Source: Gemmatimonadaceae bacterium
GTDB taxonomy: Bacteria; Gemmatimonadota; Gemmatimonadetes; Gemmatimonadales; Gemmatimonadaceae
DNA length: 64,000 nt
Reading direction: 5' to 3'
Assembly: GCA_025934775.1 (NCBI GenBank)
Contig: JAICWO010000013.1
Location: forward strand, 103,275 to 167,274
In this document: positions 27,565 through 34,730 of the stretch, one piece after another
How positions within the stretch are numbered: the first letter of the stretch is position 1
Layout: the number at the start of each line of letters is the position of its first letter
Translations under genes and position numbers: made by a program
Notes under the pieces: model-generated
Seen by the model: only the letters and a program-made list of their open reading frames with translations
What the model was told of the DNA's origin: nothing
Databases searched by the model: none

Positions 27565-29463
27565 GTGACCTCGATCGTCGACGACATCGCCCAGGGCGAG
27601 CTGGCACTCAAGCGGCGGCTCACCGCGCACTGGGAAACGCCCCACAACTGGCTGGGGTGGTTGTCGACCGTCGACCACAAGGCGCTCGGCAGGCGGTACA
27701 TCTACACGGCGTTCGTCTTTTTCCTGCTCGGCGGCGTCGAAGCGGCGATCATGCGCGTTCAGCTCGCGAGACCCGACAATCACCTGTTGACGCCCGAGAC
27801 GTACAACCAGCTCATGACGATGCACGGCGTGACGATGATGTTCCTCTTCGTTCAACCCGTGCTCTCCGGATTCAGCTTCTACCTGACCCCGTTGATGATC
27901 GGCGCGCGCGAGCTCGCGTTTCCGCGGCTCAACGCGTTCAGCTACTACGTGTTCCTGCTCGCGGGCGTGTTCATGTACGCGAGCTTCTTCGTTGGGCAGG
28001 CGCCGGACGCCGGGTGGTTCAACTACACGCCGCTGGCGAGCGTGAAGTACGATGCGGGCTTCAACATCGATTTCTACTGCCTGGGCCTGATCTACCTGGG
28101 CATCGCGACGACGGTGGGCGCCGCGAACTCGATCGTGACGATTCTCAAGCTCCGCGCGCCGGGCATGTCGATCGACCGCATGCCGCTCTTCATGTGGAGC
28201 TCGCTCACGATCTCGGCGGCGGTGATCTTCTCGATGCCGCCGCTCACCGCGGCGCTGGGCTTTCTCGAGCTGGAGCGCCGCTGGCATTTCGTATTCTTTG
28301 ATCCGACGCGCGGCGGCAACCCGATGCTCTGGCAACACCTGTTCTGGGTGTTCGGGCATCCGTGGGTGTACATCGTCTTTCTGCCCGCGACCGGCATGCT
28401 GTCGATGATCATCCCCACCTTCTGCCGCCGGCCGATGGTCGGTCACGCGTTCATGGCGCTCGCCACGGTCGCGACGGGGTTGATCGGATTTGGCGTCTGG
28501 GTGCATCACATGTTCGCGACCGGGCTGCCGCAGCTCTCGCTGAGCTTTTTTGGCGCGGCGAGCATGACCGTCTCGATTCCGAGCGCCGTCACGATCTTCG
28601 GCTGGGTGGCGACGATGTGGTACGGACGCGTGGTCTTCGCGACGCCGATGCTGTTCGCCCTCGCGTTCATCGTCCAGTTCGTGATCGGCGGCATCAGCGG
28701 CGTGATGACGGCCGCGGTTCCATTCGATTGGCAGGTCACCGACACGTACTTCATCGTCGCGCACATCCATTACGTGCTCGCGGGCGGCACGCTCTTCGGC
28801 GTCATGGCGGGGATCTACTACTGGGCGCCGAAGATGTTCGGCTTCCTGCTGGACGAGCGCCTCGGGAAGGCGAGCTTCTGGCTGATGTTCATCGGATTCA
28901 ACGTCGCCTTTTTCCCGATGCACATCACCGGTCTCATGGGCATGCCGCGGCGCGTCTACACGTACAGCCAGGCGAGCGGCTTCGCGTCGATGAACATGCT
29001 CTCGACGATCGGCGTCTACATCCTGGCGGTCGGGCTGCTGCTGACGCTCGTGAATCTGGTGCGGAGCCGCGCCGCCGGCGTCGCGGCGGGCGACAACCCC
29101 TGGGGGGCCGGGACGCTGGAGTGGCTGACGACCTCGCCGCCGGAGCATTTCAACTTTGCTCATATTCCCATTGTCAAGTCGCGCGAGCCGTTGTGGGACG
29201 GCGGCTTCACCCCCGGGCCGGCATTCGACGACGCGCGGCTCACGCCGCGAACCTCGGCGCTCGACGCGATGCTCGAGCGCCCGGTCGAGATGCCGATCGA
29301 CAGCGTGTGGAGCGTCGCGATGCCCGTCACGCTGCTCCTCGCGTTCGGGGCGCTGCTCGTGCACTCCTATGCCTGGTCCGCGATCGGCATCGCCGCGAGC
29401 CTGTTCTGCATGGCGCGCTGGATGTGGCCCAGCAGCGCCACCGTCCTGGAGACGGAAGTATGA
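27565..29463 (+). CDS. coxA: Haem-copper oxidase subunit I with atypical proton-channel residues
   Basis: A 632-residue protein, about 12 helices, GTG start after a GGGAGG site. All metal ligands are present: His87 and His402 (low-spin haem), His400 (high-spin haem), CuB His265, His314, His315, and the cross-linked Tyr269. Canonical proton-path residues are replaced: the helix VI HPEVY motif reads HPWVY (Trp267), the K-channel lysine motif PTGxK reads PSAVT (Thr343), the D-channel entry Asp reads Glu116 (ARELAF), and an upstream Asn reads Phe105. The A2-type YS motif is also absent (FGHP). Catalytic O2 reduction is likely; the pumping mechanism is uncertain. Confidence 0.93.
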   Translation: MTSIVDDIAQGELALKRRLTAHWETPHNWLGWLSTVDHKALGRRYIYTAFVFFLLGGVEAAIMRVQLARPDNHLLTPETYNQLMTMHGVTMMFLFVQPVLSGFSFYLTPLMIGARELAFPRLNAFSYYVFLLAGVFMYASFFVGQAPDAGWFNYTPLASVKYDAGFNIDFYCLGLIYLGIATTVGAANSIVTILKLRAPGMSIDRMPLFMWSSLTISAAVIFSMPPLTAALGFLELERRWHFVFFDPTRGGNPMLWQHLFWVFGHPWVYIVFLPATGMLSMIIPTFCRRPMVGHAFMALATVATGLIGFGVWVHHMFATGLPQLSLSFFGAASMTVSIPSAVTIFGWVATMWYGRVVFATPMLFALAFIVQFVIGGISGVMTAAVPFDWQVTDTYFIVAHIHYVLAGGTLFGVMAGIYYWAPKMFGFLLDERLGKASFWLMFIGFNVAFFPMHITGLMGMPRRVYTYSQASGFASMNMLSTIGVYILAVGLLLTLVNLVRSRAAGVAAGDNPWGAGTLEWLTTSPPEHFNFAHIPIVKSREPLWDGGFTPGPAFDDARLTPRTSALDAMLERPVEMPIDSVWSVAMPVTLLLAFGALLVHSYAWSAIGIAASLFCMARWMWPSSATVLETEV

Positions 29464-30068
29464 GCTCCGCCGCGCTCGATCTGCACGCGCCGCACCCGGC
29501 GACCGACCTCAAAGAGGAGGTTGGCTGGTGGGGGATGGTGATCTTCCTGCTCAACGAGGGCGCGCTCTTCGCCTCACTGATCACCAGCTACTTCTACCTC
29601 GGCCTCGAGAATCGATCGTGGCCGCCGGCCGGGACCCCCAAGCCCGAGCTCGCGCTGCCGCTCGTCATGACCGTGGCGCTCCTCTCGAGCAGCGGCACCT
29701 GCCTGTTCGCCGAGCGCTCGCACCAGCGCGGCCGTCGCGCGCGGTACCGCGCGGCCACGCTGGTCACGATGCTGCTCGGTCTCGTGTTTCTCTCGATTCA
29801 GGCGTGGGAGTATCACGATGCGCTGCGCTACGGCGGGCCGACGACCCACGCGTATCAATCGATCTTCTTCACGATTACCGGCCTCCACGGCGCTCACGTG
29901 GCGTTCGGTGTGCTCTTCCTCGGCTGGGCACTCCTTCGCGAATGGCGAGGCACCGCGATCTCGAGCCACTCGCTCGCCATCAAGAATGCCTCGACGTATT
30001 GGCATTTCGTGGACGGCGTGTGGCTGGCGATCCTGACGTCGCTGTATCTCTCGCCGCGCTGGTATTAG
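29460..30068 (+). CDS. coxC: Cytochrome c oxidase subunit III
   Basis: A 202-residue membrane protein with five predicted helices, the short bacterial form. Family marks are GWWGMVIFLLNEGALFASLITSYFYL, QAWEYHDA, FFTITGLHGAHVAFGVLFL (with the conserved HGxHV core), and the C-terminal STYWHFVDGVWLAILTSLYL. Subunit III stabilises subunit I and its proton uptake. ATG overlaps the coxA stop (ATGA). A 9-base gap leads to the next gene. Confidence 0.94.
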   Translation: MSSAALDLHAPHPATDLKEEVGWWGMVIFLLNEGALFASLITSYFYLGLENRSWPPAGTPKPELALPLVMTVALLSSSGTCLFAERSHQRGRRARYRAATLVTMLLGLVFLSIQAWEYHDALRYGGPTTHAYQSIFFTITGLHGAHVAFGVLFLGWALLREWRGTAISSHSLAIKNASTYWHFVDGVWLAILTSLYLSPRWY

Positions 30069-30077
30069 CAAACGAAT

Positions 30078-30503
30078 ATGATGGCGAATCCCGCGATGCA
30101 CGAGGAGCGCATACGGAAGCTCCCGGTCAGCTCGAAGCGATTGTGGGTCGGCGTGCTCGCCGCGCCCGCGGGATGGCTGCTGCTCGAGCTGGTCGGTTAC
30201 TATCTCGCGGCGAGAAGCTGCGAGCCGGGCGCATCCGGTATCCCGCTCGGCGGCACGTCCAATGCGCGCGTGACGCAGGTCGCGATCGCGATCGTCGCGA
30301 TCGTGATCGCGCTGATCGGCTTGGTGACGGCGATTGGAAATTGGCGCGCGCTGCCGCAGCCCGGGCGCGAGCCGCCCGCCGAGCTGGGGCGTGCGCAATT
30401 CATGGCGTTCGTCGGCGTGCTGACGAGCGTGCTCTTTCTCGGAGGCATCGTGCTGTTCGGGATTCCGCCATTCCTCGTCAACGCGTGCAGCCAGGCCCGA
30501 TGA
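30078..30503 (+). CDS. Unknown 3-helix membrane protein in the oxidase cluster
   Basis: A 141-residue protein with three predicted helices: LWVGVLAAPAGWLLLELVGYYLAA, VTQVAIAIVAIVIALIGLVTAIG, and QFMAFVGVLTSVLFLGGIVLFG. A small loop (RSCEPGASGIPLGG) and a Cys near the end (LVNACSQAR) are the only Cys residues. Two adjacent ATGs (30078, 30081) are possible starts. Its stop overlaps the cytochrome c start, so it belongs to the operon. Similar-sized proteins lie in other ACIII-caa3 clusters, but I cannot name the family. Confidence 0.78.
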   Translation: MMANPAMHEERIRKLPVSSKRLWVGVLAAPAGWLLLELVGYYLAARSCEPGASGIPLGGTSNARVTQVAIAIVAIVIALIGLVTAIGNWRALPQPGREPPAELGRAQFMAFVGVLTSVLFLGGIVLFGIPPFLVNACSQAR

Positions 30504-30865
30504 TGACCACCGAGCATTCACTCGCCCTGCTCGCCATCGTCCTCGTCATGGGCTGCTCGCACGCCGACGCGAGCGTCGTTCCGGGCGGCGACGTTGCCCG
30601 CGGCAAGCAGGACGTGCGCGCGATGGGCTGCGGCGCGTGCCATACGATTGATGGTCTCACGGGAGCGCACGGTGAGGTTGGGCCGCCGCTCACGACGATC
30701 GGCCGCCGTTCGATCATCGCCGGCGAGCTGCCGAACACGCCCGACAACATGATTCGGTGGCTCGAGAACCCGCAGGCGGTCGAGCCGAACACGGCGATGC
30801 CAAACCTTGGCATCGGGCCGCAGTCGGCGCGTGACATCGCCGCCTACTTGTCGACGTTGCGTTGA
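30500..30865 (+). CDS. Small monohaem cytochrome c lipoprotein
   Basis: A 121-residue protein: a lipoprotein signal (IVLVMGC, Cys19), one haem site CGACH in VRAMGCGACHTI, and a distal Met in NTAMPNLGIGPQSARDIAAYLSTL, the usual class I cytochrome ending. As a membrane-tethered carrier it could shuttle electrons between ACIII and either CuA subunit. ATG overlaps the preceding stop and its own stop overlaps the next start (TTGA), so it is tightly coupled to the second subunit II. Confidence 0.93.
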   Translation: MMTTEHSLALLAIVLVMGCSHADASVVPGGDVARGKQDVRAMGCGACHTIDGLTGAHGEVGPPLTTIGRRSIIAGELPNTPDNMIRWLENPQAVEPNTAMPNLGIGPQSARDIAAYLSTLR

Positions 30866-31803
30866 AGCCGCTCTCGATGTTCTCGACGGCGAGCGACGCG
30901 GCCGAGCGGATCGCGAAGCTCGGCTGGTTCATGATCGTGCTCGCCGCGATCATCTTTGCCGGCGTGATGATCGCGATGCTGATCGCGGCGACGCGCAATC
31001 GCGCACGCGACCCACGCGATGTCGATCTCACCGAGACGGGAACGGGGTGGATCATCTGGGGCGGCGCCGTGATGCCGGGCGTCGTGCTGCTCGCCGTCTT
31101 CGTCGTGAGCCTCGGCGCGATGGGCAAGTTCCCGGAGCCGAACCCCATCGTCACGATCCACGTGACTGGGCATCAGTGGTGGTGGCAGCTCGATTATGAG
31201 TTTCCTCAACACGCCGACGAGTTTCGCACCGCGAACGAGCTGCACATCCCGGTCGGCCGGCCGGTGCGCGTCCTGCTCACGAGCGCCGACGTCATTCACA
31301 GCTTCTGGGTGCCGCGGCTCCAGGGCAAGCTCGACGTCATTCCCGGCGACACGAACGATCTCCGGCTGGTCGCGCGCCGAGCGGGCACGTACGCCGGCGC
31401 GTGCGCCGAATACTGCGGCGCGCAGCACGCGCACATGGGACTCGTCGTGGTCGCGGAGGACTCGGCGAGCTTCGACCACTGGGTCGCGCGGCAGATGGCG
31501 CCGGGCGCGGCGCCGCGCGATTCACTCGCCGCGCAAGGCGAACGATTGTTCGTCGGCGGAGCGTGCGCGTCGTGCCATACCGTGCGCGGCACGTCCGCCG
31601 TCGCGCAGGTCGGGCCGGATCTCACGCACGTCGGCGGCCGGCTGACGCTCGCCGCGGGAACGCTGCCGAATTCGCTCGCGAGTGTCGAAGGATGGATCGC
31701 CAATCCACAAGCGCTCAAGCCAGGGGCGCTGATGCCAACGCTTGGCGTGTTCGACGGCGCGCAACTTCACGCGCTCGCGGCGTACGTGTCCAGCCTCAAG
31801 TGA
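30862..31803 (+). CDS. Second oxidase subunit II (CuA) with fused cytochrome c domain
   Basis: A 313-residue paralogue of the first coxB. A TTG start overlaps the preceding stop. Two N-terminal helices are followed by HQWWWQLDYEFP, the CuA site (His in SADVIHSFWVP; CAEYCGAQHAHM), and a cytochrome c domain (CASCH, distal Met in GALMPTLGVF). All CuA ligands are intact, so it should be functional. There is no second subunit I next to it. It is the last gene of the rightward run; the convergent cupin gene stops 12 bases away. It may serve as an alternative electron-entry subunit for the same CoxA, or for an oxidase encoded elsewhere. Confidence 0.93.
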   Translation: MKPLSMFSTASDAAERIAKLGWFMIVLAAIIFAGVMIAMLIAATRNRARDPRDVDLTETGTGWIIWGGAVMPGVVLLAVFVVSLGAMGKFPEPNPIVTIHVTGHQWWWQLDYEFPQHADEFRTANELHIPVGRPVRVLLTSADVIHSFWVPRLQGKLDVIPGDTNDLRLVARRAGTYAGACAEYCGAQHAHMGLVVVAEDSASFDHWVARQMAPGAAPRDSLAAQGERLFVGGACASCHTVRGTSAVAQVGPDLTHVGGRLTLAAGTLPNSLASVEGWIANPQALKPGALMPTLGVFDGAQLHALAAYVSSLK

Positions 31804-31815
31804 GCGCGGCCAGTC

Positions 31816-32148
31816 TCAGCGAGCGGCTGGCCGCGGCGCGATCACCGCGGCAATGACCAACTCGTCCGACGCCGCGCGCATGCCGTGCTGCTCGTGCGGG
31901 TCGTACGCCACGATGTCGCCCGCATGGACCGTCCGCTCGGTCTCGCCGCCGCTCACGACGCCGCTCCCGGCGATGATCAGCAGCAGAACGGTCGACCGAC
32001 TCACATGCGCAGGAACCTCCTGCCCCGGCTCGATCCGAAAGAGGACGACGCGCGCGTCCGCGCTGTCATGCACGAGGGACGTAGCGGGACGGTCGTGGCC
32101 AGAAGAGGCGGCCGCCGCGGCGAGCGCCGCCGCATCGTAGATGTTCAT
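31816..32148 (-). CDS. Small cupin-domain protein
   Basis: A 110-residue single cupin. It begins MNIYDAAAL, where ATG overlaps the stop of the upstream DUF542 gene (ATGA). The barrel motifs are EPGQEVPAHVSRSTVLLLIIAGSGVV (cupin 1, one His) and HAGDIVAYDPHEQHGMRA (cupin 2, with two His residues in the PHEQHG turn), enough for a 3-His metal site. Similar cupins occur beside DUF542/DUF2249 genes in denitrifiers. Metal binding is inferred; the chemistry is unknown. Confidence 0.85.
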   Translation of the reverse strand: MNIYDAAALAAAAASSGHDRPATSLVHDSADARVVLFRIEPGQEVPAHVSRSTVLLLIIAGSGVVSGGETERTVHAGDIVAYDPHEQHGMRAASDELVIAAVIAPRPAAR

Positions 32149-32348
32149 CGCGCGGTGAGCGCGTCGTCGAGCGCCGCGAGCACTGTGGCCGCGTCGATTC
32201 CGTCGCGCCGCGCGGCGTCCTCCACAGAGACGCCGCCGCCGCAGCACGTGTCGATGCCGAAGCGATTGAACACGGGAATCGCCTCAGGATGCAAGGCGAC
32301 GATTTCGTTGATCGTGAGCGACGGATCGATCCGTGTGCGTACTGTCAT
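32145..32348 (-). CDS. DUF542 / ScdA_N-domain small protein (Fe-S repair-like)
   Basis: A 67-residue protein consisting only of the N-terminal domain found in RIC/ScdA/YtfE: LTINEIVALHPEAIPVFNRFGIDTCCGGG, with the hallmark FxRFGIDxCCGGG. The hemerythrin-like di-iron domain of full-length RIC is absent. The start is set by GAGGAG upstream; the longer frame to 32444 has no such site. RIC proteins repair iron-sulfur clusters damaged by NO, and the CC pair is needed for that. Partner genes (DUF59, cupin) in the same leftward operon agree with a nitrosative-stress or Fe-S role. Confidence 0.87.
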   Translation of the reverse strand: MTVRTRIDPSLTINEIVALHPEAIPVFNRFGIDTCCGGGVSVEDAARRDGIDAATVLAALDDALTAR

Positions 32349-32389
32349 GCGGCTGCTCCTCGTGGCATGGGTCAGTGTCAGGTTCGGTG

Positions 32390-32704
32390 TCAGGTCGGGA
32401 ATGCGGTGGGTGCGATCATGCCCGGGTGCCATGCCGGGTCCCACACGATGAGCGTGTCGACGCGCGCGACGCCCTCGACGGCCAGCACCGCGCGCCGAAC
32501 GCCGTCGGTGATCACACGTTCCATCGGACAGCCGGGCGTAGTCAGCGTGTAGGTAACGCGCGCGATCGATTCCTCGAGCTCCACGGCATACACGAGACCG
32601 AGTGTGACGATGTCGAGGCCAAGCTCGGGATCGATCACGGTCGCGAGGGCCGTCCAGATGGTACTCAGACGCGAGTCGCCGCTCTCAGTCGAATTCGTTG
32701 TCAT
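32390..32704 (-). CDS. DUF59/MIP18-family metal-sulfur cluster assembly factor
   Basis: A 104-residue DUF59 (SufT/PaaD/MIP18-type) protein: [39 protein letters not shown] with the conserved Cys in TPGCPM, and [13 protein letters not shown]. These proteins help mature iron-sulfur clusters. ATG 32704 is preferred because GGAGAG lies 6-7 bases upstream; ATGs at 32707 and 32716 are possible. First gene of the leftward DUF59-DUF542-cupin operon and divergent from the Crp/Fnr gene, sharing a 117-base region with a CRP-type palindrome. Confidence 0.9.
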   Translation of the reverse strand: MTTNSTESGDSRLSTIWTALATVIDPELGLDIVTLGLVYAVELEESIARVTYTLTTPGCPMERVITDGVRRAVLAVEGVARVDTLIVWDPAWHPGMIAPTAFPT

Positions 32705-32755
32705 CATGCTCTCCATGCGCTGATCGAAAGGTCACCGGAGCGTCGCGAGAATCGC

Positions 32756-32769
32756 GTGACTGTTGTCAC
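32756..32769. promoter_or_regulatory. Crp/Fnr-type operator palindrome
   Basis: GTGAC-TGTT-GTCAC is a perfect 5-bp inverted repeat with a 4-base spacer, the same geometry as GTGA-N6-TCAC of CRP and close to the TTGAC/T-N4 boxes of FNR/DNR regulators. It sits 52 bases before the Crp/Fnr ATG and about 50 bases before the divergent DUF59 start, so it could serve both. Confidence 0.55.
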
Positions 32770-32821
32770 ACGCCGCAGGCGCCGGTGGCGGAGCCGGCGC
32801 GACCAGCTTTATTCCTATGAC

Positions 32822-33547
32822 ATGCCCGACGCCGCCTCGCCCCACGCCCCACTGTTCGCGCTTCTGCACGCCATTCCGCTCTTCGCCGAGCTCCGCGATG
32901 ACGCCCTGCAGCAGCTCGCGAGCCGGTGTGTGCCGAAGTCCTTCCCCGCCGGCACCGTACTGTTCACCACCGGCGAGGAGTGTCGCGGCCTCTACATGAT
33001 CCAGTCCGGACGCATTCGCATTTATCGCACGGATGCGGACGGCCGCGAGCAGGTGCTTCACATCGAAGGCCCGAACCGCACCGTCGCCGAGCTGCCGATG
33101 TTCGACGGCGGCACGTACCCGGCCTCCGCGTTGACGATCGAGGACTGCCACCTCGTTTTTCTACCGCGTGCCGCATTCGAGTTTCTATATCGGAGCCAGC
33201 CGGACATCGCGCAGGCCGTCATTCGCGCGCTCGGCCGGCGGCTGCGGCACCTGGTGCACTTGACGGAGACGCTGGCCTTTCGCGACGTCGCCGCCCGGCT
33301 CGCCATGCTCCTCGTCGGCTACGCGGATCGCTCGGGCGTCCGAACGCCGAAGGGGACCGAGATCGCGCTGGATCGAACGCAAGAGGAATTGGCGCACGAA
33401 ATCGGAACGGCGCGCGAGTCCGTGTCGCGCGCAATGAAGCAGCTGCGCCGCAAGGGACTGATCGAGTCGAGCGGGCGGGAGCGTCTCCTGATCCCGAACG
33501 TCGATGCCCTTCGCGCGCTCCTGCCGGGCGGAAAGCCGGACGCGTGA
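32822..33547 (+). CDS. Crp/Fnr-family transcriptional regulator (DNR/NNR-like by context)
   Basis: A 241-residue regulator: cyclic-nucleotide-binding fold at about 15-130 (IPLFAELRDDALQQLASRC, GLYMIQSGRIRIYRTDADGREQVLHIEGP, FDGGTYPASALTIED), a dimer helix, and a C-terminal winged helix (LDRTQEELAHEIGTARESVSRAMKQLRRKGLIE). It lacks the N-terminal Cys set of oxygen-sensing FNR; the Cys residues seen are scattered. That and the neighbouring NO/Fe-S-type genes favour a haem-based NO sensor of the DNR kind, or a CRP type. The ATG at 32822 follows another out-of-frame ATG at 32817. Convergent with the universal stress gene. Confidence 0.92.
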   Translation: MPDAASPHAPLFALLHAIPLFAELRDDALQQLASRCVPKSFPAGTVLFTTGEECRGLYMIQSGRIRIYRTDADGREQVLHIEGPNRTVAELPMFDGGTYPASALTIEDCHLVFLPRAAFEFLYRSQPDIAQAVIRALGRRLRHLVHLTETLAFRDVAARLAMLLVGYADRSGVRTPKGTEIALDRTQEELAHEIGTARESVSRAMKQLRRKGLIESSGRERLLIPNVDALRALLPGGKPDA

Positions 33548-33555
33548 CCGAACAC

Positions 33556-34449
33556 TCACGGCGCGTAGGGGATCTGCACCTGATGTCCTGAGACGTCGCA
33601 GGGCGCCGCCACCACGGAGCACGGGGCGCACCGCACGATTCGCGTTGCCACCGCGCCAATGCCGATGCGCTCGGCGCGCGCGTGCCGGTGCAGCCCGATG
33701 GCGATCGCGTCCGCGCTGCAGTCATTGGCGAACGCCAGCAGCTCCGTGCCGGGATCGCCGCGCAGCATGCGCGCGGTGACCCGTCCGCAGAATCCCGTCT
33801 GAAGCGCTTGCGCCACGCGATGCAGTCTGCCCTCGGGCGCCGCCGCTGCCGTCGCCGCACAGACGTGAATGACGAACAGCTCCGCCTGCGGCGAGGCGAT
33901 GGCCAGAGCGAGGCGCGCCGCGCCCATGCTGCTCGGCGTGAAGTCCATCGCGATGATCACGCGCCGCGCGGGCACCTCACACCCCGGAGCCACCGCCAGA
34001 ATCGGCGTGTCGGTGAGCCGCATCAGACGCAGCGCTGACTCGTCGCCGAGGAGACGATCTCGCACGCGCGGCCGTCCGATCCCGGTGATCACGAGCGGCG
34101 TCCCGCGCGACTTGGCGTACGACGCGATCACCGCCGGCGGATCGCCGGCTTCCGTCTCGACCCACACGTCCAGCGCTTCACCGAACAAACGCTGCAGTTG
34201 ACGTTCGATGATCGCCATGTGTTCGTCGGCGGTGAGCACGTCGTCGGGAAAGACGGCGCGCTCGTTCGATGACGGCGCCGGCAGAATCGAGAGAACGCCG
34301 AACGTCGACCGCGGCGCGAGCTTCCTCGCGGCGATCAGCGCGACATCCGATGGCGCTCGCCCGTCGCTCGCCACCACGATCCCGCGCGGCCACGCCTCGG
34401 GAGGAGACGCCTGAACGGGTTGCGATCTACGAAGCAGTGCGCTCGGCAT
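33556..34449 (-). CDS. Tandem universal stress protein (UspA x2)
   Basis: A 297-residue protein with two Usp domains. Domain 1 (about 22-150): GIVVASDGRAPSDVALIAARKLA, then GTPLVITGIGRPRVRDRLLGDES. Domain 2 (about 160-285): RRVIIAMDFTPSSMGAARLALAIA, then SADAIAIGLHRHARAERIGIGAVATRIVRCAPCSVV. The ATP-loop GxxG...S pattern is only partly kept in both. Usp proteins are often induced in stationary or anaerobic growth and are frequent targets of FNR-type regulators; the Crp/Fnr gene is next door. Start 34449 or 34455; the reading frame is open further but only antisense-like. Confidence 0.85.
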   Translation of the reverse strand: MPSALLRRSQPVQASPPEAWPRGIVVASDGRAPSDVALIAARKLAPRSTFGVLSILPAPSSNERAVFPDDVLTADEHMAIIERQLQRLFGEALDVWVETEAGDPPAVIASYAKSRGTPLVITGIGRPRVRDRLLGDESALRLMRLTDTPILAVAPGCEVPARRVIIAMDFTPSSMGAARLALAIASPQAELFVIHVCAATAAAAPEGRLHRVAQALQTGFCGRVTARMLRGDPGTELLAFANDCSADAIAIGLHRHARAERIGIGAVATRIVRCAPCSVVAAPCDVSGHQVQIPYAP

Positions 34450-34611
34450 GACCATGTGGATCGAAGTTTGACGCGACCATCGCTCGAATGTCGGTCGCGC
34501 CGCGAGAGTCCACCGCCGGGTAAGCACCGAGATCTCGTGCGGGAAATGCCTACGCGACGCATCCGACTTCCTCACACGCCTTCCGGCAAGACGCCGACGT
34601 TGCACGCGAGT

Positions 34612-34655
34612 CGAATTGGCGAGTCTCACATCGGCATGCGGAATTCACCAATTCG
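34612..34655. repeat. Inverted repeat in the region upstream of the nitronate monooxygenase gene
   Basis: CGAATTGG (34612-34619) and CCAATTCG (34648-34655) are exact reverse complements 28 bases apart. They lie in the 281-base gap between the divergent universal stress and NMO genes, about 75-120 bases before the NMO start. It could be a regulator site pair or an RNA stem. Nothing else coding is seen in the gap. Confidence 0.35.
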
Positions 34656-34730
34656 ACACATCTCCGGGGCGGCCGGTCGTCGTGAGACATCCGTCACACC
34701 TCCGAACGTCAGGCTGAGCGACCATTCGAT

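Noticed and set aside
27565..29463. CoxA as a nitric oxide reductase
   Set aside because: The active-site cross-link Tyr269 and subunit III are present, and NO reductases lack that Tyr; an oxygen reductase is more likely.
34682..34697. GTGA-N8-TCAC resembling a CRP box upstream of the NMO gene
   Set aside because: The spacer is 8, not 6, so it does not fit the Crp/Fnr geometry seen at 32756.
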